A stretch of DNA of 64,000 nt from the NCBI GenBank assembly GCA_029237695.1, contig CM055275.1:3412160-3476159 (forward strand), given 5' to 3'. The stretch comes from Conchocele bisecta (taxonomy: Eukaryota; Mollusca; Bivalvia; Lucinida; Thyasiridae). The notes beneath the pieces are model-generated. The model did not search any database. It saw only the letters and a list, made by a program, of their open reading frames with translations, and was not told the DNA's origin. The position numbers and the translations under genes were made by a program. Positions 42,227-54,683 of this stretch are shown here, one piece after another (positions within the stretch are counted from its first letter, which is position 1; every line of letters begins with the position of its first letter).

Positions 42227-44188
42227 CCCGCTATACAGGAGTGTAGGAAAAAATCCCCCCGGACATACCCCCCCCCCATGATTTGTGACACTGGAGGACA
42301 AAATCCCCCCGTCTAAAATCACAGGTAATACATAATCATAATCCCCCCTCCCCCCCCCAATCAAAATTCAAGGTAGGACAAAATCCCCCCGTCCAGAATC
42401 AAGTTAAATCATATTCAATACTTTTGTTTGCACAATAAACATCAAACATCAATAATGAAGTAGTTTCAGTTGCACAATAAACGTCAAACAAGAATTTGTA
42501 TGTATTGTTTGTACATTTGTATACTGATGTCGGTCCCAAACCATATTGTTTTTAGCCAGGTTTTTTGAGAAAAAAATCCAGGCTATTGGATTGGCGAAAG
42601 CCGGGCGGGCGGGCGGGCTGGCGGCGGGCGGCGTCAACAATCAATGTTAAGTTTTCGTGTTTGAGTCCATTTCTTTGTTACTGTACCACCTAGGACCACC
42701 AAACTTTCACAGCTTCATAATCAAGGGGTGCCCACCACATATCAATATCCAACATGTTACTTTTTTTTTAACTTGACCCATTTTTTCCGCGTAGTCGACT
42801 TAGCCATTTTCAATGTTAAATTTTCGCGTTTACAATGTTAAGTTTTCGTGTTTAAGTCCATTTCTTTGGTACTGTACCACCTAGGACCACCAAACTTTCG
42901 CAGCTTCATAATCAAGAGGTACCCACCACATATCACTATCCAACATGTTACCTTTTTTTTTTAACTTCACCCATTTTTTCCGCGCACTCGACTTAGCCAT
43001 TTTCAATGTTAAGTTTTCGCGTTTACAATGTTAAGTTTTCGTGTTTAAGTCCATTTCATTGGTACTGTACCACCTAGGACCACCAAACTTTCACAGCTTC
43101 ATAACCAAGGGGTGCCTACCACATACAACTATCCAACATGTGACCATCTTTTTACCGTCACCTATTATTTCTTCGTAATTGACTTAGCCATTTTCAACGT
43201 TAACTTTTTAACGTACGTCTGGTTAAAGTTTTTTGGTTAAAACTTTTTAGTTATACTATATCTCTGCAACTGCTTCGCCCATTACCTTGAAACTTCACAT
43301 GGGTGTTTATCATCATCAATATTTTCATTCTAACCCCCAACAGTGCGGCCCCTGTGCCCAATGTCAAGGTCAAATTACTTTGAATTTTTTTGTTAAAGTT
43401 CTTTCGTGTACTATATATCTGCAACTGCTTCACCCAATACCTGGATACTTCACATGGGTGTTTATCATCATTGTCGCACCTGCTTGCGGAAAGCGCGATC
43501 CTGTGCCCAATGTCAAGGTCAAATTACTTTGAATTTTTTTGTTAAAGTTTTTTCGTGTACTATATCTCTGCAACTGCTTCACCCAATACCTTGATACTTC
43601 ACATGGGTATTTATCATCATTGTCGCACCTGCTTGCGGAAAGCGCGATCCTGTGCCCAATGTCAAGGTCAAATTACTTTGAATTTTTTTGTTAAAGTTTT
43701 TTCGTGTACTATATCTCTGCAACTGCTTCATTCTCTGTATTTATCATCATTGTCACACCTGCTTGCGGAAAGCGCGATATCGTCGGCATTTTGGCATACG
43801 TTCGTCCGTGTGTCCGGTTAAAGTTTTTTGGTTAAAGTTTTTCCATCTACTATATATATTTTTTTAGTGTCCATGCCTCGCCCCAAGGCGCGACATGCAG
43901 GCCACGGCCATCTAGTCTACAAAAAGTGGGTATAATTATGTTATCCAAGTGTCTATGCTTGGAAAAAACCAGGCCTTCGTGGCTTTGCCTCGTTTCTTGT
44001 TTTAATTTTGATGGGGGGGGGGGGGGGATTATGTTCCTACCTGTGATTTTGGACGGGGGGGGGGGGATTTTGTCCTACCTGCATTTTAGACGGGGTGGGC
44101 GGGGGGGGGGGAGTTTGTCCTCCTGTGTCAAAAATCATGGTGGGGGGGAATTATGTCCGGGGAGGACTTTGTCCGTATCCCGCTATAC
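42227..44188. mobile_element. 1.94-kb foldback element with 10-bp flanking direct repeat
   Basis: An exact CCCGCTATAC lies at both edges (42227-42236, 44179-44188). Inside are inverted arms of about 130-185 bp built from C/G tracts and GGACAAAATCCCCCC units (left 42237-42370, right 43995-44178). In order from each edge the arms show a tract next to CATGATTT, GTCTAAAAT and AATCAAAATT. The loop holds element G (42552-43985). Long tract-rich arms plus a 9-10-bp duplication resemble Foldback/Mutator-type elements. No transposase is seen. Confidence 0.75.
42552..43985 (+). mobile_element. Dispersed element G, copy 1
   Basis: Left part: CCAGGTTTTTTGAG, (CGGG)n, then three ~175-bp units with GTTAAGTTTTCGTGTTTAAG, TGTACCACCTAGGACCACCA and CTTCATAATCAAGGGGTGCC. 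Middle: three to four ~150-bp units with ATATCTCTGCAACTGCTTC and CCCAATGTCAAGGTCA. Right: CCGGTTAAAGTTTTTTGG, GCCTCGCCCCAAGGCGCGAC and CCTTCGTGGCTTTGCCTCGT. A shorter copy is at 54684-55617. Open frames across the units are artefacts of the repeat. Confidence 0.85.
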
Positions 44189-44189
44189 T

Positions 44190-44530
44190 GATATAATTAT
44201 TTAGAATATTTCGTTTACTGATAGTGACGCACGTTGTTGTATCAGGCCATTTTCACATGCAAATGAGGCATGGTATTTTTTAATTATTTATACTAATTAA
44301 ACGCGTTGCTTGAAAAAATAATATTTTCGAGAGATTATAAAGTATGATAATTTCACATCAAAAAATAACTTATATCAGTGTGGAAAGTTACGTGTGATAT
44401 AAAATGCATGCTAATGCCAATCAATACGTGGGGTAATCATGGTAATGGTGAATGTATGTTTATTTTGTCTCAGATGAGGTCTCTGATATAAAGAACATTG
44501 TGTGCCTACTGAGTGGGCATGTACCTTTAA
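44190..44530. mobile_element. TTAA element L, left-truncated copy
   Basis: TTACTGATAGTGACGC, then CATGCAAATGAGGCATG, GATTATAAAGTAT and CTACTGAGTGGGCATGTACC, TTTAA match 45590-45960 in order. The left terminal repeat is missing. Confidence 0.8.
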
Positions 44531-45445
44531 TCTGGTAGATTGTGGCATTTATATAGTATATTATTATACCTGATTGCAATTCCTAGGCGTTGCATTGGTC
44601 AATTTCATATCACGTGATAACAAATAGTCTACAGAGTCGTCCGCTTCACAACGCAGCGGGCAATTCACAACGCAGCGGACAATATTAGAGGGGATTCTGA
44701 AATACCGACGTTAATTATGTTCATAATTAATATTATTCGGTATAATAAATTAAATATCGCCCTTTGTTGAGAGGACTATTGTGTATTATTTCCCCTCCAC
44801 AATATTCCCCTAAATGTAAATACTTTGATTTAACGACGGCACTGGCTCGATGACTTTGCATGTCGGGTAACATTACCCTAAACAAGAGCAGTATTTATGA
44901 ACATGGCCTACACAGTTTACAATACGGCCGATGGCGTAGGGTAACTGACAAAGCGAAACGAATGATCTCAAATATTAAAACGTAATGAGTCTCAACATGT
45001 CGACATAGTTTCACATTTTTTTGACATGTTGTGATATTTAAGTCGACATACTTGCGACGGATAAATTATATTAACATCTAGATATCTCGATATCTAATAT
45101 ATACCACCATATGTATCGTGTCATCAGTATCTGCACTGTGGATAGTTTGATCTTTATTCACAAATTCTGAGTCGATTCAAGTTACTTAGGTGTGACAGTG
45201 TTAAAATACAAGCATCACAATCATCATGATCATTAGAGCGGCATGATATTCCATGCAATACACATATGTCCGAGGTTGGATTACACGCTCTTCTAGGTCA
45301 CACGAGGTCATACACGTGATGCAGCGACTAGTAAGCCCTGATCAGTTTGCACAGTAAAATACTCATTACTCTAGCTGGACATAAATACAGAAGGACATTG
45401 GTAATTGGCGGGTAATTGAATAAATACCAGTACTTGGCATGTAAA
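44531..45445. other. Intergenic, nothing recognised
   Basis: TTCACAACGCAGCGGRCAAT occurs twice in tandem at 44645-44683. No gene is supported. Confidence 0.35.
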
Positions 45446-45960
45446 TTAAAGGTACATGCCCATTCAGTTAGGCATAAACAGTTCCTTTTTATAGGAATTA
45501 AAAGTTAAGTATTTAACTATTAACCGACCAAGTTCTATAAAAAAAGAAAATGAGTGCCCTATATACAGATATAATCATAAAGTAATATTTATTTTACTGA
45601 TAGTGACGCGCGGTGGTATCAGGTTATTTTCATATGCAAATGAGGCATGATATTTTTTAATTATTTATACTAATTAAATTTGTTACCCGAAAATAATTAT
45701 ATTTGCGACAGATTATAAAGTATATTGCATATCAAAAAATAAATACAGAGAATAAATAGTAGTGTCCGTTAACATTTTAAGGAAACACGGTTATCGCCTC
45801 TGATATCAGTGTGGACATTTTCGGCTGATATAAAATGTATAATAATGTCAATCCATACGTGGGGTAATGTTGAATGAATGTTTATTTTGCCAGAAAATGT
45901 CTCATATGATGTCTGATATAAAGAGCATTTTGTGCCTACTGAGTGGGCATGTACCTTTAA
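45446..45960. mobile_element. TTAA-ended element L, complete copy (515 bp)
   Basis: TTAAAGGTACATGCCCATTC, then AGTTAGGC at the left. GCCTACTGAGTGGGCATGT, then ACCTTTAA at the right. Both edges are TTAA, as for piggyBac-like elements. AT-rich interior, no transposase. Related pieces at 44190-44530 and 41060-41130. Confidence 0.82.
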
Positions 45961-46900
45961 AATCAAACAATATTTTTTAACATTGTCACAATAAAACAAC
46001 GCCGTTGACGTATAGCAAGGTCTGTTGATGATACCGAGATAGTATATCATGAAATATAGTAAGTATATCAATGAAATAATGATTTTATTGTGAAAATAAA
46101 ATTATATGGGAATTTAACATGGGGATAAAACATATTTGAAAAATAAAATAGAATGTGTGATCGATTTTCAAAATATAACTTATTTTTTCTTAGTTTAGTA
46201 CATCATTTCCAAGCTATCTACAATACAATCAATATGACTTGGTGGTTGGGTGCATGAAAACTAGTACAATTTTGCGATATCGAGTGCTACTGGCTGACCC
46301 GATTGTTGTGTATCGTTTTTACGACACGGTGGCCTGGATTATCCGCGGATTGCTACTCTCTGACCGGATTTCACACGAGTGTGTATTTATAATTAGCGTG
46401 GGGTAAGTCGTTTGGTGTATTTTGATGTCAAATACTGCGGACGGATAGAAGGCGGAGCTTCGTCAGTGAAGGTGTTTGGACAGATGGTCATTATGCTGAT
46501 GTCATATGGGTATTTCGGTGTATTTTCGTGGATAATACTTCAGTTATACGTGCAACTCTCTTCGCGGGAGGTAACGTACAGTGTACATGTATATAGGTAA
46601 CAATGCCCACAAACCACCAGAGATACCGAAATAACACATAACACACCGATATATGAACCGTTATTCAAGAACCTGTGACCTGCAGACCAGTGCTAAAGGG
46701 GCGGGACAAAAAAAAATATAAAATGATGTAGGTTTTATTACCAGATTACTGACACAATGGGGCGGCGGGAAAAATTCGAAGAACTCTTAGATTTGTGAGT
46801 ATTGGAGTATTTCTTTTTCAGGCGCAATATAAGTGCAATATAAGTGCGCCCCTTAGTGCAAATACTGGATTTGTGACAGTAATTGCTATATTTGAATACA
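45961..46900. other. Intergenic, one dispersed-repeat block
   Basis: 46107-46225 shares blocks with 22705-22725 and 25200-25280. Otherwise nothing is recognised. Confidence 0.3.
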
Positions 46901-46924
46901 AAAACGAATACAGAATCGTTTGTT

Positions 46925-47085
46925 TTACGCCCCCGCCCTCCCCTGTCTCGTTATACATGTTAGACCCGGGAGGTATTATACTGTTTGGACTGTGTGTCTC
47001 CATCCGTGTGTCCGGTTAAGCAGTTTGCAGGAGTTTCTCCATTCTGCCACCGTGCGGGGTGGGGGGGGGGGGGGGCAGGGTGCAT
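46925..47085. mobile_element. Fragment of bivalve-type dispersed element with G-tract
   Basis: GGAGGTATTATACTGTTTGG, then ACTGTGTGTC, CGTGTGTCCGGTTAAGCAG resembles 41887-41930. A G-run follows at 47058-47075. Confidence 0.55.
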
Positions 47086-50000
47086 TGCTCTCAGAAGTTT
47101 ATACGTGTATCAATAGCAGGGATTCTCAAATTTCAGAATGCCAATAGGTCCGGACATAATTGTCGGCCCGAAGGAGCCGGCACGATTAGGGCTACGCCCC
47201 TCCCACCCCACCCCCGCGCCTCTCATGTTTTATCAAAATATTATCTTTGTCTAATAACCATGTTATGGCAGCATATGATAATCGTCTCATAAGAAGATTG
47301 TTATGTGTCCTTTTTCTGAATCTCGCGGTTTTTTATTACTGACCCGATCACGTCGTACATAATATGCACGTGCGGTTGTAATCATTGCTGAGTGTGACGT
47401 TTGGAGGGCGACACATCAAAGGTTACAAGGTCGTGCCGATCTGACCTTTGATACACGCCGACGCGATGTCAACAGAGACACATATTTACGATCAATTACT
47501 CAACACATATGTATCCATTTCGTGACACTATTACGCATGGAATAAAATAGAACTTTATTTAGTAAGATTTGGCTCTGGAATTATCTTTCGCACATAATTA
47601 TTCCATAACTTTATGACATCGAAATTTAAAAGTAGGAGGTGCAGAATCCCCCAAAAAAGGTAAGGCAAACACCGGTGATGCGATGCAGTAACCAATAAGA
47701 TATATCGAAATATGTTCCCTCACCCACATAATAAACATGTATTGGTAGCACATAATAATATTCTCCTAAGACGACGATTATCATTGTTTTTTGTCAAGAA
47801 TTATTGGTGTTTGTCCACATTTGTTCTACTTCTTAATAAAAGCATGTTTCAGGAGCACATGAGAATCGTCTCCTAAGACTATTTTTACGTGTCCTGTTCG
47901 GGACATTTTACAATCTCGTGATCTCGCGATATCGAGCATACATGTAGGTTGATCGCCAGATTGCGAAGTATGATCGCGAGATTGCGAGACGAAAACGCGC
48001 GATTCTATCATATTCAATCTTGCATTTTCGCAACCTCGCCCACAGGCGGAAGATAGCGCGTTTTTGCTTCGCGATCTGCATCAACACGCATGAGCAAAAC
48101 GTAAGTCGCCCTGCGCTACCTGCGGTTTATAATTCGGGTTACAGCAAACTATATTTCCAAAAGCGGAAGGCGAGATGGCGAAAACCCGAGACGATTCTCA
48201 TATCTGAGACGATTCGCAAGTTTTCGCAAGACGGAAACATTGCGAAACGACAGCTCGATCTAGACGAATCATAATGCTGATTGTTTTATTTTGGATTGCG
48301 GATGGCAGACGTATCTTTATCCAAACTGTAGATACCGATGAGCCGGCCGATGAGCCGGCTCAACGGGATCTACGCCATTCATTTGCAATTTGCATTTGAG
48401 ATACATGCCACATGACCCTGGTGAATTCATGTGGTATGTATCTCAAATGTAATCGTATTGTATTGCGCGTAACGAAGTCGGAAAAACACCGAGTTGAATT
48501 ATCACTAACAATGAAATTGTGCGTGTGAAGACGTGGTAAACGTAGGTTCATAATCAGGGTCTCTATGATTATGCGAAACGAAATGCACGACTGTGTATTC
48601 AATTTCCGAATAGTTAAAGCATATTAATCTGCGAGTTAAACATCAGATACCGTCAATCTCGTGTTATGAACGCTTCAAGTAACAAACACGCACGAATACA
48701 GATACTATCGATTTATAACGAGGTGGAACATAATGCATGTCATTGACCAGTGATCTAGCGTAGAAATATGTAGAATGCACATGATTTACACGACTTATTT
48801 ATTGAAAAGATATGTTTATTGTAAGATCCATTGCCAGTAGAGCCACATAAGATACTACTACTACAACTTGTGTATGTACATGTATCACTACTGAACATGG
48901 AACGCGATACTATACTGGTGTAGGGAGTCTGTAAACTACGAGAGTTGTCCTATCCAGCCTACAGTCTGTTTAACCCTGGGGAACGATTAAAATGTCAAAC
49001 TAGCTTTATCGCCGTGACCATAGCATGGTGTCTACCACGATCCGACAAAATGGGGTTATTCATGTGTAGACCGAGACCAGTGGGTGCCAAGCTAGTCTAT
49101 CTATACACATCACCTGCTTGAATGTTCGCAATTCGATCAGCCAATTAGCCAGCCCGGTTTTATCAGATCGGGTCACATACGGGGTATACGGATAAGAACA
49201 TGGACAATACTGCAGTTGGAACAGTTTGCAGATTTTGATTCTCTTGCGTGTTAGATAAATCAGACGGCTGTGTAGATCCTGATCACACTGCGTGGAAGGA
49301 AACTGGTTTGAAAGCTTCCCATGCGACTATACACATGACGTATATGCGCAGTCTGACCAGAACCTACCATGTTTATTATCAGTGAAACACCAACCATGCC
49401 TTGATATTACATGTCTATTACTGGAATACGAGTACGCAAAATACGAATACACGTATCTTAAAGCATTGTCATGATCATGATGATTGGCTAATGCTGCTTA
49501 CACCGGCGTCATTGTATAACGCCAACAGACTACGCTACACACACTTATAGTTATATATCTATATTATAATGCAGTGTAGACATGTAGACTGGTGGCAAAA
49601 CTACGGGGCGTATCTTATCACCATATGACCATAATCAGACTTACAATCACCATATTGACAATCCGCGATCAAAGAGCAGGCAAGCAATGACTAACCGTCT
49701 TATCGGGACAAGCCCTACAGAGTTGTCTTGCAGCAAGTGGCGCCAACAATAATAACTGAAGCACGTTATCCCGGGAATTACCTGTAAACTTTGAAGGCTT
49801 TGCGCAACGCTAATCTACGATGCGCAACGAAGAAACATGTTTACACGTGTTTGCAAGGTGTTGATATGTACTAGAAAACTATACAATCACTCGGGAAAAC
49901 TTTCAGAGCTTCACAAACCACCTGTAAATATAGCCTTTATTATACAAAAAAAGTGCGCGAAATATGCATAAACTCGGCAATTTCCGTGCCACTCGTGCCA

Positions 50001-51330
50001 GTTAATGTCAATACATAGTTACATTACTTACTAATGGAATACACACACTGGTCTATAGCACGAATCAATGCGAATGATGAGTAGAATCTAACTTGAAAAC
50101 CCGTGTTCAGCGTAAAATTCTATTCAGCCAACATAACTGACACACGCTATTCGCAAAGGGAGATAATTATGCATGACCTGCAAACATATCGCTATCACGT
50201 TATCCCGAACATAATTGAAATCAGTTACACCCCTGACTGATTACTACAGTTAATTGTACACGTATTTGTCATTCTGACGTGTTATTTTATAGCATACTTG
50301 GCCGTGTTGTATTCTATAACGATGTAACGCCTGTTACTGTTTGGTATGAATCTCTATTTTAGGTCAAGTATTTCGTGATGCTCATGCATATTACATTTTT
50401 CTTAATCATTTTACACAGTAACGGATATCTTTCTGCATGTGTCGACTCCATTTTGTCTTGAAATAATTTGGACATATTTATCGAGGAATGTATAGCAATA
50501 TTATGCAGACACTGACAGTTTTCCCGTGCACACATTAAATAATTTCAAGTATTTGTAGTCTGGCCTTACATTCAGCACATGCATACATCAACATTCACAT
50601 GGGTCCACCCCTTTCATTCATCATCATTCGTTTAACAGATATATACACTGACACTCAAATATGGACCCCAGCACACGCATTAATCAGCATTCAGACTCAA
50701 ACACCGACCAACTTAGCATGAGCATTGGCATCCGACATGTATGTGTATAACTTTACGTATACGACGTATCTATATTTAAAGATTTATACCTCATTATGCC
50801 ATATTTTAGACAAGAATGCGTCGATAATAATTCATATATCTGCATAAGTATAAGCACGGCCCCTTGGCTAACGGTCTGCATGGCCCTTTGGCTAACATGC
50901 TAGGCAGAAAGATATCTGTTTCACCATATTAGTTCAGGCGCTATATTATTATCTTATGAAAATATAGTCGGTCTGTGTTAACAACAATCTGAAGTCTGCT
51001 ACATATCTGGTTTCCGATTTCTGACAAAATTACATATTTTTTGATGTCCATATTATCGACAACGGAAATGCATGCTATTCAAAAGGCGTATTATATGAAA
51101 CGTGTAAATACAATATTCTATATAACATGAACATACAATTAAGGTAGTTTTACATGCAACAAAAAGGTGACGGTTTACATTAGTTTCATCCGAGTAATTG
51201 TACTTGTACTTAAACTTATGTATATTGAAAAATAGTATTTAATTTAAGTGCAGTTATATAAATATAAAACAGGATTTGAATTTTAGACATGCCACATGAA
51301 ATGAGTTATCACCTGGTTTGTTTCCACAAC
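47086..51330. other. Long gene-poor stretch
   Basis: 47220-47330 and 47770-47900 have GAGACGATT-type hairpin relics of MITEs. 47920-48260 is rich in CGCGAT and GCGAGA words. 48392-48449 is an inverted repeat. From 48600 to 51330 I see no tandem repeats, element ends or coding-like frames. Single-copy regulatory or unannotated exonic DNA cannot be excluded. Confidence 0.35.
48392..48449. repeat. Inverted repeat (24-bp arms)
   Basis: CATTTGAGATACATGCCACA against TGTGGTATGTATCTCAAATG, with the loop TGACCCTGGTGAATTCA. Probably the core of a decayed foldback MITE. Confidence 0.75.
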
Positions 51331-51518
51331 ATGGGTAATGTTTAGACGCAATAGTGGTAACTACATGTATTCCAATTCTCGTGCAAGTTCATCAATACTA
51401 ATTTTCGTCGTCTTCTGTTGGGATTTGAAAGTTTATAATATTGTTCCGTCCGGCATCGTCATCTGGAATGTACCGACCGTTCGGCAGCGCCCGTATTGGC
51501 CAAAACATCTGCGGTATA

Positions 51519-51779
51519 TCAGTCTTCTGGATATGTTTGTAATTGTAGTGTGGCGTCGTTAATCGTCAAAGTTCCATCTTCAATAACGTACAATTGTAAT
51601 GAGTTCGTTTGCAATTTCGTCGAACAGCAGGACAAGGTGTCCATCAATCCGTGGTAAGTTGTATATCCGTATAAATCGGTATATACGCACGTCCGTGCAT
51701 TTTCGTAGAGCCTACTAACTTCCGTCTTTTTCGACGACAGGTACCGTTGTTGAATTTTACCCGGATTATGTTCCACCAA
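51519..51779 (-). pseudogene. Unrecognised coding-like fragment cut by element E1
   Basis: An 86-codon minus-strand frame of normal amino-acid balance (TLSCCSTKLQTNSLQLYVIE, then DGTLTIND) in a GC-richer island (about 51400-51775). The frame starts at the border of element E1, so its upstream part has probably been replaced. A second coding-like frame continues on the same strand (51440-51540, FWPIRALPNGRYIPDDD) after a +1 shift. The plus strand also has a coding-like piece with GTVVEFYPDY at 51740-51769. I cannot decide the strand. It is probably a gene relic. Confidence 0.3.
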
Positions 51780-51781
51780 CT

Positions 51782-52615
51782 ATTACGAGGTTGAAGTCTC
51801 GTAGTCTGTCTATTTGGATTTCATAAGTGTTCTTCATTGTTTTGTCTTTTTGTTTGCAAAGTGGGAATTACCTCATTCTGTCCAAATAATGAATTTAACA
51901 AATAACCACATTTAACAGTTTTATTTTGTATGTTTCTTGTTTGTTGTCATGTCAATACATTACCAAATACAAATGTAACATGTTAATTGAAGATGTATCT
52001 CCAGACCCACTGCCAGCGCGCCAAACGGAGGCTGTACGTCCGTTTATTACTGTTACATGATATTTCCTTCTGAACAAATATTTTGCAACTCCCTAAATAT
52101 ATTTCCAATTTTCATCGAAACTTGCAAACATACTGGATACACTAGATTAACCAATGAAATTGTTTATTATGCACCATGTGATATCAGAATGTATTACCTC
52201 ATTTACATATTGGCCCTATGACGTTGGTTTAGGGTCCTGGGGCTCACCGTGGACAAAGAGTCAAATTTTCTTTGTTGCAATCTCTGGAATGAGATTACTT
52301 ATCGAACTTATGTGTACTTATCGGCTGTCAGCTTGGACGGTTTATGGCTTAATCTTGAGTTCAATATTATCCCTGACTTGGAAATAAATACAATATTTAA
52401 AATCCATGTAAAATAACAAACATTCTGATATGAATATTGACCGACATCGACCAATAATTATAAAGTTGACATCTTTGTTAAGTGATTGTCTGTTAACTAA
52501 CACAACTGTTTTGAGACCTGTGAAGACCCAGATCAGCCTGCACATCCGCGCAGTCTCATCATGACCTACACCGCTCGATACTGTATGGGTCGGACCAAAT
52601 TCCAGTTCATAACAT
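51782..52615. mobile_element. Dispersed element E1, copy 2
   Basis: TTACGAGGTTGAAGTCTCGT through GACCTACACCGCTCGATACT matches 23837-24590 at about 93-95%. It has an extra ~175 bp (51920-52095) and a ~65-bp deletion relative to copy 1 near 52360. Confidence 0.87.
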
Positions 52616-52730
52616 ATGTGTACGGAAGCTGTCTAAACCGAACACCACTATAAATGAGGTATATGTGCGGAACCTCTCTAGACCGGACAACACTATAAAC
52701 TAGCTATGTGCGCGGAACCTAGTACACGAT
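52616..52730. repeat. Minisatellite D, two to three units
   Basis: GGAAGCTGTCTAAACCGAAC and GGAACCTCTCTAGACCGGAC with CACTATAAACTAG: the same units as 23030-23836, here on the other side of element E1. Confidence 0.85.
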
Positions 52731-54115
52731 GTGGGCCCAGTCGCCCCCCCCCCCCGTAAGCGTTCCAGCACGCCTCCATCCCGGCTAGTGCTCTCAACTG
52801 TTCTTATCGTACACCACAGGTGAGAGCACTAGCCGGAAGCGAGATGTGCTGGAACGCACACAGAGGCACTCGGCCTACATCATACACCAGGTGGCCGCGC
52901 TGTTCCATGCTTCTATTTCCAGCCTAACTCGTTTCAATACCAGCAAGCTGAAATAACAGTAACAGTGATGTTCGCTGTGTCCGGGCTGGCCGCTAAGCAC
53001 AGTTGAGAGCACTAGCCGGCATGGAGACATGCTGGCATGATTACGGGGGGACTAGGCCCACATCATGTACTAGGTGGCCGCGCTGTTCCAGGCTTCAGTC
53101 TCCAGTCTAACTCGTTTGAATACCCCCACCCACGCCATAATATCATCAAACAGTGACGTTCGTTGCATCTGGGGTGGCCGTTAATCACTGGTGAGAGCAC
53201 TAGCCGGAAGCGAGTACAGGGGCACTCGGCCTACATCGTACACCAGGTGGACGCGCTGTTCCAACTTCTCTTTCCAGCCTAACTCGTTTCAGTACCAGCA
53301 AGCTGAAATAACAGTAACAGTGAGGTTCGCTGTGTCCGGGCTGGCCGCTAAGCACAGTTGAGAGCACTAGCCGGCATGGAGACATGCTGGAACGATTACG
53401 GGGGGACTAGGCCCACAGCATGTACTAGCTGGCCGCGCTGTTCCAGGCTTCAGTCTCCAGAGTCAAACTCGTTTGAATACCCCCACCCACGCCATAATAG
53501 CAGCAAATAGTGACGTTCGTTGCATCTGGGGTGGCTTTAATCGTTAATCACAGGTGAGAGCACTAGCCGGAAGCGAGATGTGCTGGAACGCATACAGGGG
53601 TACTCGGCCGAGATCGTACACCAGGTGGCCGCGCTGTTCCAGGCTTCTGTTTCCAGCCTAACTCGTTTCAATACCAGCAAGCTGAAATTACAGTAACAGT
53701 GAGGTTCGCTGTGTCCGGGCTGGCCGCTAAGCACAGTTGAGAGCACTAGCCGGCATGGAGACATGCTGGCATGCTTACGGGGGGACTAGGCCCACATCGT
53801 GTACTAGGTGGCCGCGCTGTTCCAGGCTTCAGTCTCCAGTCTAACTCGTTTGAATACCCACACCCACGCCATAATATCATCAAATAGTGACGTTCGTTAC
53901 ATCTGGGGTGGCCGTTATTCACAGGTGAGAGCACTGGCCGGATGCGAGATGTATTGGAACGCATACAGGGGCACTCGGCCTACATCGTACACCAGATGGC
54001 CGCGCTGTTCCAGGCTTCGGTTTCCAGCCTAACTCGTTTCAATACCAACAAGCTGAAATAACAGTAACAGTGAGGTTCGCTGTGTCCGGGCTGGCCGCTA
54101 AGCTCAACAGAATAC
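52731..54115. repeat. Satellite H: alternating A/B dimers of ~183-bp monomers
   Basis: Seven to eight monomers. The shared part has GAGAGCACTAGCCGG, then a GGTGGCCGCGCTGTTCCAGG core near 52891, 53074, 53247, 53429, 53625, 53808 and 53995 (spacing 173-196). Type A continues TTTCAATACCAGCAAGCTGA and GTGTCCGGGCTGGCCGCTAA. Type B continues TTTGAATACCCCCACCCACG and GCATCTGGGGTGGCCGTTAA. A and B alternate strictly. GC content is far above the flanks. Confidence 0.93.
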
Positions 54116-54683
54116 CACCCACACCGTGTCCACCCAGCCCCGACTTACCTTAGCACATATGCAGGCTGCTACAATCCAGCGAATAAGAATAACACAGTGG
54201 AAATACGAGGTAACCTTGAGATAATTACCGGCCGATAAAAACACGACCTGCTCAGTCCAAGGCCGGCGTTAAAGTATGTGTGATTTAGTTCTCCTCACGG
54301 TGTACCGCTTATATGTCATAGAATAATTATTTGGTCAGGTTCTGTTCTGTTCTGGTTAGTCAACTTTTAAAATATGTTACTTCATTTCACTTATATAATC
54401 CTTAACCAGTTTACTTGAAATTGTTCATGAAAAGAAGTCGCATCAGCGTAAAAGATTGTTTTCTAATCATGTTTCAAACTGTATATATTACATGTATGTA
54501 TACCACTTATCTCCCTTGAAATAAATATTGTTTGAAGTAATGTATGATCTCATATGGAGCATTATAATTCACGAAATCACATTTAGGAACATGTATATTG
54601 CTACAATTTATTTTAAATTCAGCACTTGAATTAGTAGATTTTACCAACTTTTCTAACAAAACAATGGAAGTATTCGATATACA
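54116..54683. other. Intergenic, nothing recognised
   Basis: AT-rich, without coding-like frames or element ends. Confidence 0.3.

Noticed and set aside
43287..43821. Frames with HMGVYHH and CAQCQGQITLNFF repeats
   Set aside because: They are translations of the ~150-bp units of element G, and the same words appear in all copies of the repeat.
47930..48270. Coding frames in the CGCGAT-rich segment
   Set aside because: The composition is driven by short repeated words, with no domain or splice context.
53200..53964. Repeated MSPCRLVLSTVLSG frames
   Set aside because: They are translations of satellite H monomers.
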